From positions 1 through 32,498 of the forward strand of contig JAEWJT010000001.1 of NCBI GenBank assembly GCA_023386345.1: DNA of 32,498 bases. Reading direction: 5' to 3'. The stretch comes from Bacillota bacterium (GTDB lineage: Bacteria; Bacillota; Clostridia; Tissierellales; Sedimentibacteraceae). Numbering within the stretch: the first letter of the stretch is position 1; the number at the start of each line of letters is the position of its first letter. Below, one piece after another: positions 23,547 through 30,892 of the stretch. The position numbers and the translations under genes are program-made. The notes below the pieces were generated by a model. The model had not been told where the DNA came from. It saw nothing but the letters and a program-made list of their open reading frames with translations, and did no database searches.

Positions 23547-23930
23547 TTATAATTCTGTTTTCCATAATCCGTGTAAATTACAATACTCGTATACTGCAAT
23601 TGCCTTATCATCATCTGTAAGAGCAAAGCTTGCTTCCGGAGCACTTCCAACCTTTAATATTTTTCTTTGAGCGCCATTAACTGTTTCTAAATAAATCCAT
23701 GCTATGTGATGTTCTTCTAGCATTGGATGTGCAACACTTCCAACCTTAACGTTTATAGTATTGTCCTTTTGCTCTGCTACTGGCAAGTGTTTTTCAGCTG
23801 AAGCTTCAACTGTATTTGCTACTAATTCTTTCATTTCGTGACCACAACAAACAAGTGGTGCTCCTGAAGACTCTATCATTCCTACCAAATTGCCACAATG
23901 TTCACATAAAAAAAATTTACCTTTACTCAT
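23547..23930 (-). CDS. Desulfoferrodoxin (2Fe superoxide reductase)
   Basis: This enzyme reduces superoxide to peroxide without releasing oxygen and is typical of anaerobes. The 127 residues have both iron sites. The N-terminal desulforedoxin-like centre I has C9, C12, C28 and C29 (CEHCG, VCCGHEM). The catalytic centre II ligands are H48 (EKHLPV), H68 (VAHPM), H74 (EEHH), C117 and H120 (YCNLHG), with E46-K47 next to the first histidine as in known enzymes. All ligands are intact, so it should be active. GGAGG lies 9 nt before the ATG. The rubredoxin or rubrerythrin partners often found next to it are absent, so the electron donor must come from elsewhere. Confidence 0.95.
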   Translation of the reverse strand: MSKGKFFLCEHCGNLVGMIESSGAPLVCCGHEMKELVANTVEASAEKHLPVAEQKDNTINVKVGSVAHPMLEEHHIAWIYLETVNGAQRKILKVGSAPEASFALTDDDKAIAVYEYCNLHGLWKTEL

Positions 23931-23996
23931 AATAATAAACCTCCAATTTAAAATATTATATTATAGATATACCCTAATTATTATAAGCCAAAACAG

Positions 23997-24038
23997 AAAA
24001 ACTCACAATAGTTTTATTAAAAAATTTATTGTGAGTTT
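23997..24038 (-). terminator. Terminator of the Fe-S protein gene
   Basis: AAACTCACAATA (23999-24010) pairs perfectly with TATTGTGAGTTT (24027-24038). On the minus strand the stem runs into TTTTCTGTTTT, just downstream of the gene at 24061-24816. Confidence 0.88.
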
Positions 24039-24060
24039 ATAATTAGTTTAAAGCTTAATA

Positions 24061-24816
24061 TTATTCTGCTATTTTTCCGTCAGTAGTAATTACTGTTATT
24101 TGCCAAGGTATCATTTTACCGCTGTTTCTTAGGGCTTCAACCACGGCATTTACTATGCCCCCACAGCATGGAACTTCCATTCTCACTACTGTAACACTCT
24201 TGATGTTATTGTTTTTAATAATTTGTGTCAATTTATCTGCATAGTTTCCTTCATCAAGTTTAGGACAGCCAATTAAAGTTACTTTGTTTTTTATAAACTT
24301 GTTGTGGAAATTTGCAAAAGCATATGCGGTACAATCAGCTGCTATCAATAAATCAGCATTGTCAAAATATGCTGCATTTGTCGGTACAAGCTTAATTTGA
24401 ACAGGCCATTGGCTAAGCTTTGATTCCATATCACAGCTTTCTTCTGATTTTACTGCTTCTGTATTTTTAGAAACTACAGATGCTCTGTTTATGCTTTTTG
24501 CATGTGAGCCTGGGCAACCACAAGGTTGTTCTTTTTTATGACTTTCAGCTATATGCTCAGCATTATTTGCTGCCTTTTTAAGAGCCATATTTTTCTTAAC
24601 CTCTGCCTCATTGTACTCTAATGCTTCTCTTTCTTCAAAGCTTATAGCACCAGTAGGGCAATTTGGTAGGCAATCACCTAAACCATCACAATAATCATCT
24701 CTTAATAGCGTAGCTTTTCCGTTAATCATTCCTATAGCGTCCTCATGACATGCTTTAACACACAATTCACAACCGTTACATTTTTCTTCGTCTATTTTTA
24801 TAATTCTTCTTATCAT
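24061..24816 (-). CDS. Dicluster 4Fe-4S ferredoxin-domain protein
   Basis: The start is the ATG at 24816 (MIRRII), 5 nt after GGAGG. A TTG four codons upstream overlaps that site. The 251 residues begin with an 8-Cys ferredoxin domain: C13, C16, C19, C23 (CNGCELCVKAC) and the variant second motif C43, C49, C53 (CDGLGDCLPNCPTGAI). A linker with PCGCPGSHAKS, a motif seen in this family, leads to a C-terminal domain of about 120 residues that has NADLLIAADCTAYAFANF, TLIGCPKLDEGNYADKL and VPCCGGI, where the paired cysteines may bind another metal or cluster. Similar proteins occur widely in Clostridia and other anaerobes as predicted cytoplasmic electron carriers, and the exact reaction is unknown. 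It is divergent from the E1-like gene at 25031. Confidence 0.85.
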   Translation of the reverse strand: MIRRIIKIDEEKCNGCELCVKACHEDAIGMINGKATLLRDDYCDGLGDCLPNCPTGAISFEEREALEYNEAEVKKNMALKKAANNAEHIAESHKKEQPCGCPGSHAKSINRASVVSKNTEAVKSEESCDMESKLSQWPVQIKLVPTNAAYFDNADLLIAADCTAYAFANFHNKFIKNKVTLIGCPKLDEGNYADKLTQIIKNNNIKSVTVVRMEVPCCGGIVNAVVEALRNSGKMIPWQITVITTDGKIAE

Positions 24817-24924
24817 TATATCCTCCAAGATTTTTAATATTTTTTATAATATATAGAATTTCAACTATATCATAATTTTTTTAAATTTTATATTAAAAGA
24901 ATAATATAAATTTTAAAAAAACTC

Positions 24925-24940
24925 TGTTGTTTTTACAACA
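24925..24940. repeat. TGTTGT/ACAACA dyad between divergent genes, operator-like
   Basis: TGTTGT and ACAACA are perfect complements around TTTT. They sit 13 nt upstream of the -35 of the E1-like gene and about 108 nt from the Fe-S gene start. A shared regulator site is possible but unproven. Confidence 0.35.
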
Positions 24941-24952
24941 AAAAATATTTTT

Positions 24953-24981
24953 TTGCATTATTCTTTAAATTATGATATATT
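24953..24981 (+). promoter_or_regulatory. Extended -10 promoter of the E1-like gene
   Basis: TTGCAT (24953-24958), a 17-nt spacer ending in TGA and TATATT (24976-24981) lie about 50 nt before the start at 25031. Confidence 0.65.
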
Positions 24982-25030
24982 TGTTAAGAGAAAAAATTAA
25001 TCGTGGAAGTGGTAAAAACAGGAGGTTAGT

Positions 25031-25816
25031 ATGGAAGAAAGGTATATTAAAATATTGGACAGCATCACGGAGACAGAGCTTAAAAAACTTCAGAATTCTA
25101 ATGTTTGTGTTGTAGGCTGTGGAGCTGCTGGAGGATATATCATAGAAATGCTTGCTAGAATTGGCGTGCTTAATATTACAGGTGTAGACGACGAAATTTT
25201 TAATACATCAGACTTAAATAGCCAAAGTATATCCCATTCCACAAATATTTACGAAAATAAGGCTCTTGAAACAAAGAAAAGGATATTTGCAATAAATCCT
25301 GATGTGTATTTTACACCTATATTTGAAAAGATTACAGTTGATAATGCTATAGATATATTAGCAGGAAATAATGTTATAATTGATGCTAGTGATAGCATAG
25401 AGGTAAGGCTTATATTGGAGGATGCTTGCAATAAAATTGAAACTCCGCTTATATATGGTGCTGTTTTCGGTTGGCAAGGAAGAATAAGTACATTAATACC
25501 CCATGATAATACAATTTCAAGGATATATTCTGAAACTACTGAAGAGGATATTAGTGAAAATGCAGGGAATTTAATATTCACCTATGCGTTAATTGCATCT
25601 CTTCAAGTTAATGAAGCAATTAAAGTTTTGCTTGGCAAGGGTGATATATTGCATAGGAAGCTTTTAACAATTGATTTATTGAATATGAAAATTGATATAC
25701 AGGAAATAGTGTATGAGGAAGTTGTAGAAGAAATTGAAGAAATAAAGCTTGAAAATGTAGAGAAAAAGGACGTAAAAAATACATGGAATCCTTTTAGTTT
25801 CTTTAAAAAGAGTTAG
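25031..25816 (+). CDS. ThiF/MoeB/HesA-family E1-like protein without the usual catalytic cysteine
   Basis: The 261 residues have the nucleotide-binding Rossmann region VCVVGCGAAGGY (about 25-36), the VDDEIFNTSDLN segment that follows it, a Lys in NKALETKKRIFAINPDV and the Asp of IIDASDSIEVRLILEDAC, so ATP binding as in E1-type adenylyltransferases is likely. Three usual features are missing. The NRQ signature reads NSQ, there are no CxxC pairs for structural zinc, and there is no cysteine in the second half, where MoeB and ThiF carry the catalytic one (only C26, C30 and one near 134 exist). The C terminus is an acidic charged stretch ending NPFSFFKKS. No ThiS, MoaD or other ubiquitin-like gene is adjacent. 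It may resemble TcdA-type dehydratases or adenylate something else. The family is firm, the function unknown. AGGAGG precedes the ATG. Confidence 0.82.
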   Translation: MEERYIKILDSITETELKKLQNSNVCVVGCGAAGGYIIEMLARIGVLNITGVDDEIFNTSDLNSQSISHSTNIYENKALETKKRIFAINPDVYFTPIFEKITVDNAIDILAGNNVIIDASDSIEVRLILEDACNKIETPLIYGAVFGWQGRISTLIPHDNTISRIYSETTEEDISENAGNLIFTYALIASLQVNEAIKVLLGKGDILHRKLLTIDLLNMKIDIQEIVYEEVVEEIEEIKLENVEKKDVKNTWNPFSFFKKS

Positions 25817-25968
25817 AATAATTTATTGAGTGCTTATCCTTATAAAACAGCAAATATTTTATGTTGCGGAAATAGCTTGACAATTCATTATTTATAAAAC
25901 TAGACGGAAAGGTCAATAATAGATTAATTAGTACATAAAAATTAAATAGAAAAGGAATGTTAAATATT

Positions 25969-27225
25969 ATGAAAATAAATGTTAATCCTGCAAAGGGAAT
26001 GAGAGATTTTTTACCTCTTGAAAAAGAAATAAGAGATTATGTTGAAAATTCTATAATAAATACATATAAACAAACAGGCTTTGAACTTATTGAAACCCCA
26101 GTAATTGAAAATATTGAAAATCTTATTGGAAGTGATGGAGGGGAAAATCTAAAGCTTATATTTAAAATTCTAAAGCGTGGGGATAAGCTTGATGATTTTT
26201 CAAATATGACAGAAAGCGATTTAGCTGACCTAGGTCTAAGATATGATTTAACAGTTCCACTTAGCAGATTTTATTGCAGCAACAGAGCTAAGCTTCCAAC
26301 TGTTTTTAAATCCTTGCAGGTAGGAAATGTATTTAGAGCGGAAAGGGCTCAAAAGGGCAGATACAGAAGCTTTATGCAATGCGATATAGATATAATAGGA
26401 GAAAAAAGCTCGACTGCTGAGATAGAGCTAATCACGACAACATCTAAGGCATTAGCTGCTCTTAATGTAGATAAATTTGCCATTAGGATAAATGATAGAA
26501 GAATATTAAAATCAGTCATATTATCATGTGGATTTAGCGAACAGGAATTTGATAATGTATGTATAATACTTGATAAACTCGACAAAATCGGAATGTCAGG
26601 GATTGAGACGGAATTAAATGCTAAAGAGTATAATACTGATAGTATTAAAAGGCTAATGAATGCTTTAACTGATATCAACTTAAGTGGAACAAAATGCCTA
26701 AATGAATATGGAGTTGAAGCTGAGGTTGTGGATAATATTAATTATATTATTAATTCAGTTGAAGAATTATCAGATGGGAAATATAAGATAAGATTTGATT
26801 TTACATTAGTAAGAGGTATGGGATACTATACTGGAGCTATATTTGAGATTGAATACGAAGGACTTGGATATGCTATTGGTGGCGGCGGAAGATATGATAA
26901 GATGATTGGCAAGTATATAGGCGAGGATATACCTGCTGTAGGTTTCTCAATAGGCTTTGAGAGATTAGTAAATCAGCTTATAGATGAAAACTTCAAAGTT
27001 CCTAATCTGCAAAAAATTGTTTTGCTTTATGATATTGAAAATAACTATGTTGATGTTTTGAAAACTGCAAATAATCTAAGGGCTAAAGGCTATACAGTAT
27101 CAGTATATGAAAAAGCCAAGAAGCTTGGAAAGCAATTGACGCAGTTTGAGGGTTTTGGATATTCAGGATATGCGATTTATGATTGCGAAAATACTGAAAT
27201 TAAAGAATTTAAAGTTGAGAATTAA
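25969..27225 (+). CDS. hisS: Histidyl-tRNA synthetase, archaeal/eukaryotic-like type
   Basis: The enzyme charges tRNA-His. From ATG 25969 it has 418 residues. An in-frame ATG at 25957 directly abuts the AAGGA and is less likely, although the chosen ATG is about 12 nt away. Class II motifs are clear: PAKGMRDFLPLE at the N terminus, RYDLTVPLSRF, motif 2 VFRAERAQKGRYRSFMQCDI, the histidine-binding segment RGMGYYTGAIFE (R282), GGGGRYD and motif 3 AVGFSIGFERL, followed by a short anticodon-binding domain. In common bacterial HisRS motif 2 ends in FHQ-x-GVE and the later motif is RGLDYYT. Here QCDIDIIG and RGMGYY point to the other branch. HisZ is unlikely because tRNA-synthetase residues are kept. 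I see no T-box leader. Confidence 0.88.
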   Translation: MKINVNPAKGMRDFLPLEKEIRDYVENSIINTYKQTGFELIETPVIENIENLIGSDGGENLKLIFKILKRGDKLDDFSNMTESDLADLGLRYDLTVPLSRFYCSNRAKLPTVFKSLQVGNVFRAERAQKGRYRSFMQCDIDIIGEKSSTAEIELITTTSKALAALNVDKFAIRINDRRILKSVILSCGFSEQEFDNVCIILDKLDKIGMSGIETELNAKEYNTDSIKRLMNALTDINLSGTKCLNEYGVEAEVVDNINYIINSVEELSDGKYKIRFDFTLVRGMGYYTGAIFEIEYEGLGYAIGGGGRYDKMIGKYIGEDIPAVGFSIGFERLVNQLIDENFKVPNLQKIVLLYDIENNYVDVLKTANNLRAKGYTVSVYEKAKKLGKQLTQFEGFGYSGYAIYDCENTEIKEFKVEN

Positions 27226-27234
27226 GAAATGATA

Positions 27235-27282
27235 GGGGATGTTTTGATTGTTCAATAAAGGACAATTGAAACATCTCTGTAT
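27235..27282 (+). repeat. 14-bp wobble-containing hairpin between hisS and nadE
   Basis: Arms 27238-27251 and 27262-27275 pair over 14 positions, two of them G-U. The next bases TCTGTATATAAT are not T-rich, so this is not a classical terminator. It resembles the element at 32070-32113 (shared GGGATG and TGAAACATC-CTGTA). Confidence 0.55.
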
Positions 27283-27310
27283 ATAATGAAAAAATTATAG
27301 GAGGTTTTTT

Positions 27311-29254
27311 GTGGAAAATTATGGTTTTGTAAAAGTAGGAGCTGTTGTTCCGAAAATAGAAGTTGCAAATTGCAGATATAATATAGATAGTATTTATGAA
27401 TTGATTGTTAAGGCAGAGAAAGATAAGGTAGCTGTATTGACCTTTCCGGAACTATGCGTTACTGGCTATACCTGTGCTGATTTGTTTTTTCAAGCTACAT
27501 TAATTGAAGAATGTGAAAAATCAATTGCCGAGCTTTTGGAAAAAACTAAAGACATAGATATGCTTATAACAATAGGTGCTCCAGTAAAAGCAACTTATAA
27601 GTTGTACAACTGCGCTATAGCAATTTATAAGGGAAAAATTTTATGTATTATACCTAAAACCTTCATACCGAATTATGGTGAATTTTATGAAAAAAGATGG
27701 TTTAGTCCTGCTGATGAACTTAGCACAATAAATATAAATTATTGTGGTCAAGATACAATTATTAGTTCAAATATCTTGATACAACATGAAAGTATTAAAG
27801 AGCTTTGCATAGGAGTAGAAATATGTGAAGATTTGTGGAGTCCTATACCACCTAGCACATTGCAGGCTCTTGCAGGAGCAAATCTAATACTCAATTTATC
27901 TGCATCTAATGATTATGTTGGCAAAGCAAAGGATAGAGAAAGATTAATTCAAACTCAATCTAACAAATGTATGTGTGCGTATATTTATGCTTCTGCTGGA
28001 TTTGGCGAGTCAACAACTGATTTAGTATTTGGAGGAAAAATTTCTATATATGAAAAAGGAGAAGTGCTTGCTGATAATAAAAGGTTTAATATTGAAAGCG
28101 AGCTTGTTTTTGCAGATGTAGACTTAGAAAAATTGTCTATTAGCAGGCAGAAAAACATTACTTTTGCAGATAGTCAATTAAAATACGCAAATGATTATGA
28201 GAAAGTATATTTCAATGTAAAAAGTATAGAAAGTACTGATATTAATAGAAAAATAGATAAGTATCCATTTATTCCTAGTGTTAAGGTTACCTTGGCTGAA
28301 AGATGTAACGAAATATTTGAAATTCAAATTAACGCTTTGGCAAAAAGAATTTTACACACAAAAGCAAAAGCATTGGTTATAGCTGTATCAGGTGGACTTG
28401 ATTCTACATTAGCACTTCTTGTTTGTGCTAAAACCTGTGATAAGCTTGGTTTAGATAGAAAAATGATTACAGCAATAACGATGCCGGGTTTTGGAACAAG
28501 TAGCAGGACTTACAACAATGCTGTTGAAATGATTGAGAAAATAGGAGCGACATTTAGAGAAATAAGCATAAAAGATGTTGTAACTCTGCATTTTAAAATG
28601 ATAGAGCATGATATAAACAAACATGATGTGGTATATGAGAATTCTCAGGCAAGAGAAAGAACGAAAATTTTAATGGATGTGGCAAATCAGCAAAATGGTT
28701 TAGCGATAGGAACAGGAGATTTGTCTGAGCTTGCACTTGGATGGGCTACTTATAATGGTGACCATATGTCAATGTACGGTTTAAATTCATCAGTTCCAAA
28801 GACTTTGATTAAGCATATTATCAAGCATTTGGCAGATTGTGAGTTTAAAGATAGTATAAAAGATATATTATATGATATTTTGGATACTCCTGTAAGCCCT
28901 GAACTTTTACCTCCAGATAATGAGGGTAAAATATCTCAAAAAACAGAAGAATTAGTTGGACCGTATGAACTTCACGATTTCTTCTTGTATTATGTGATGA
29001 GATTTGGCTACAGACCATCTAAAATATTCTTCTTAGCAAAAACAGCGTTCAAAGATGATTATGATGAAGAAATAATATATAAATGGTTAAGAAATTTCTA
29101 TAGTAGATTTTTTTCTCAGCAATTCAAGCGTTCTTGTATGCCAGATGGTCCAAAGGTAGGCTCAATATCGCTATCTCCAAGAGGAGATTGGAGGATGCCG
29201 AGTGATGCTTCTTCAAAAATATGGATGGATGATTTGGAAAAAATTAAGTTTTAA
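27311..29254 (+). CDS. nadE: Glutamine-dependent NAD+ synthetase
   Basis: NadE makes NAD+ from deamido-NAD+ with ATP, taking ammonia from glutamine. The start is GTG 27311, with AGGAGG six bases upstream, giving 647 residues, the usual size of the two-domain form. The N-terminal nitrilase-type amidase has its triad E47 (FPELCVTGY), K116 (IPKTFIPNYGEFYE) and C172 (GVEICEDLW). The C-terminal synthetase has the P-loop SGGLDS (360-365), then GFGTSSRTYNNA, GTGDLSELALGWATYNGDH, the substrate-binding SELALGW region and DTPVSPELLPP. All key residues are present. It follows hisS by 85 nt that contain a hairpin, so cotranscription is possible but uncertain. Confidence 0.96.
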   Translation: MENYGFVKVGAVVPKIEVANCRYNIDSIYELIVKAEKDKVAVLTFPELCVTGYTCADLFFQATLIEECEKSIAELLEKTKDIDMLITIGAPVKATYKLYNCAIAIYKGKILCIIPKTFIPNYGEFYEKRWFSPADELSTININYCGQDTIISSNILIQHESIKELCIGVEICEDLWSPIPPSTLQALAGANLILNLSASNDYVGKAKDRERLIQTQSNKCMCAYIYASAGFGESTTDLVFGGKISIYEKGEVLADNKRFNIESELVFADVDLEKLSISRQKNITFADSQLKYANDYEKVYFNVKSIESTDINRKIDKYPFIPSVKVTLAERCNEIFEIQINALAKRILHTKAKALVIAVSGGLDSTLALLVCAKTCDKLGLDRKMITAITMPGFGTSSRTYNNAVEMIEKIGATFREISIKDVVTLHFKMIEHDINKHDVVYENSQARERTKILMDVANQQNGLAIGTGDLSELALGWATYNGDHMSMYGLNSSVPKTLIKHIIKHLADCEFKDSIKDILYDILDTPVSPELLPPDNEGKISQKTEELVGPYELHDFFLYYVMRFGYRPSKIFFLAKTAFKDDYDEEIIYKWLRNFYSRFFSQQFKRSCMPDGPKVGSISLSPRGDWRMPSDASSKIWMDDLEKIKF

Positions 29255-29353
29255 TAATTTGAAACAAAAGTAGAGCCTATAACGTCTATATTATCATGAT
29301 TACTTTATCTTGATGGTAGGATTAAGAATATGTATATACAAATGTAAAATAAA

Positions 29354-29397
29354 ATCTAAATAATCTCAGATTGGAAACGGTCTGAGATTATTTAGAT
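29354..29397 (+). promoter_or_regulatory. 20-pair GAAA-capped hairpin against the Shine-Dalgarno of the acyltransferase gene
   Basis: Arms 29354-29370 and 29381-29397 are perfect 17-bp complements. Inside, two U-G pairs and a G-C pair close a GAAA tetraloop (29374-29377). Only AAA separates it from AGGAGG (29401-29406). On the plus strand there is no T tract, so it is unlikely to terminate transcription into the gene. On the minus strand a T-rich tail follows, so antisense termination is possible. The rest of the 164-nt gap after nadE shows no gene. Confidence 0.75.
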
Positions 29398-29418
29398 AAA
29401 AGGAGGACTTATAAATAA

Positions 29419-30801
29419 ATGGTTTTTAGCAGTGTTATTTTTTTATTTAGATTTTTATTTATAGTGTTATTGCTATACTATATAATACCAAATAAATGGA
29501 AAAATTTATTTTTATTGCTTACAAGTTTAGCGTTTTACTCATGGGGAGAGCCTAAATACTTTGTAATAATGATAGCATCGATATTAGTAGATTATATTGC
29601 AAGTCTAGCAATAGAAAAAAATAGGAGCAACAAGTTCATATGCAGAATTTCTCTTATAGCATCAATATTTTTTAACTTAGGAATGTTATTTTTCTTCAAA
29701 TACTATAATTTCTTTGTGACAAGCTTTAATGCAGCATTTGGGCTTGATATAAAGCTTTTGAGCTTAGTTTTGCCTTTAGGTATAAGTTTTTATACTTTCC
29801 AAACAATGTCGTATACAATTGATGTATATAGAGGAAATGTCAAGGCTGAAAGAAACATAATTAACTTCGGAGCATTTGTTACACTGTTCCCACAATTGAT
29901 AGCAGGGCCTATAGTTAAATACACAGATATAAATGTTGAATTAGCAGAAAGAAAAGTTAATTACGCTCAAATACAAGATGGAATAGAAACTTTCATTATG
30001 GGATTGGGAAGAAAAGTTTTAATAGCAAACGGCGTTGGTATGCTTTGGACAGAGGTGCAAAACCTTGGGTTTAGCAACATTTCCACTCCACTTGCATGGC
30101 TTGGAATAATAGCTTATTTTTTTCAGATATACTTTGATTTTAGTGGATATTCATTGATGGCAATAGGACTTGGTAAGATGCTCGGATTTGAATTCCCACA
30201 AAACTTTGACGACCCGTATATCTCAAGGTCTGCAACAGAGTTTTGGAGAAGATGGCATATGACATTAGGCTCATGGTTTAGAGAGTATCTTTATATCCCA
30301 TTAGGAGGAAATAGAGTTAAGCCTTTTAGAATGTATTTTAATTTAATTTTAGTATGGTTTTTGACAGGATTTTGGCATGGAGCAGATTACAATTTCATAA
30401 TGTGGGGATTATTTTACGCAGCATTATTAATTATTGAAAAAGCCGGATTTAAGAAGAATGTACTGGATAAGCACAAAGCATTTTCACATATTTACCTTAT
30501 ATTCATGACTCTAATGGGTTGGGTACTGTTTAGCATAACAGACTTGAAACAAGTAGGAGTGTTTTATACGAAATTATTTTCATTCACAGGTGGAATTGAT
30601 TTTATTTACTATTTGAGAAATTATGCAGTTATTATGATAATAGCAGGAATTTTATCAACTCCTATTTTAAGAAAATGGTATGAGAGAATTCCAAGGGCTG
30701 CTATCTGGATTAGAGTTTCAATAGTTACAATAATATTGATTGCTTCAGTAGCATATTTAGTAGATGCTAGCTACAATCCATTCTTATATTTTAGGTTTTA
30801 A
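29419..30801 (+). CDS. AlgI-like MBOAT O-acyltransferase
   Basis: MBOAT proteins of this branch move acetyl groups from the cytoplasm to an extracellular polymer, such as alginate in Pseudomonas (AlgI) or wall polymers in Gram-positives. The 460 residues are a multi-span membrane protein with the family blocks NLFLLLTSLAFYSWGEPKY, LPLGISFYTFQTMSYTIDVY, FPQLIAGPIVKYTDI, YFFQIYFDFSGYS, FWRRWHMTLGSWFREYLYIP and LTGFWHGADYNFIMWG. H320 in FWHGA is the invariant catalytic histidine. The start ATG lies 12 nt after AGGAGG, which is long. The partner gene at 30893 encodes the matching extracellular domain. No glycosyltransferase or polymer-synthesis gene lies nearby, so the target polymer is unknown. 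Confidence 0.92.
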   Translation: MVFSSVIFLFRFLFIVLLLYYIIPNKWKNLFLLLTSLAFYSWGEPKYFVIMIASILVDYIASLAIEKNRSNKFICRISLIASIFFNLGMLFFFKYYNFFVTSFNAAFGLDIKLLSLVLPLGISFYTFQTMSYTIDVYRGNVKAERNIINFGAFVTLFPQLIAGPIVKYTDINVELAERKVNYAQIQDGIETFIMGLGRKVLIANGVGMLWTEVQNLGFSNISTPLAWLGIIAYFFQIYFDFSGYSLMAIGLGKMLGFEFPQNFDDPYISRSATEFWRRWHMTLGSWFREYLYIPLGGNRVKPFRMYFNLILVWFLTGFWHGADYNFIMWGLFYAALLIIEKAGFKKNVLDKHKAFSHIYLIFMTLMGWVLFSITDLKQVGVFYTKLFSFTGGIDFIYYLRNYAVIMIIAGILSTPILRKWYERIPRAAIWIRVSIVTIILIASVAYLVDASYNPFLYFRF

Positions 30802-30892
30802 TCTTTATAGAGCTTTAAATAAGGAATTAGAGAAATTGAATGCTTTACTGATATGAGTGCAGGAGAATAATCACGAAAGGAATAATATTAAA

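Noticed and set aside
25877..25905. Promoter from TTGACA at 25877 for hisS
   Set aside because: The -35 is perfect, but at 17-18 nt only CTAGAC or TAGACG is found, too far from TATAAT to support a call.
25840..25956. T-box riboswitch in front of hisS
   Set aside because: The spacer is short and lacks the conserved T-box sequence (AGGGTGGNACCGCG) and a terminator hairpin.
25969..27225. HisZ (regulatory paralogue of ATP phosphoribosyltransferase)
   Set aside because: The tRNA-synthetase motifs 2 and 3, the RG-x-x-YYTG segment and an anticodon-binding domain are kept, and no hisG or other histidine biosynthesis gene is adjacent.
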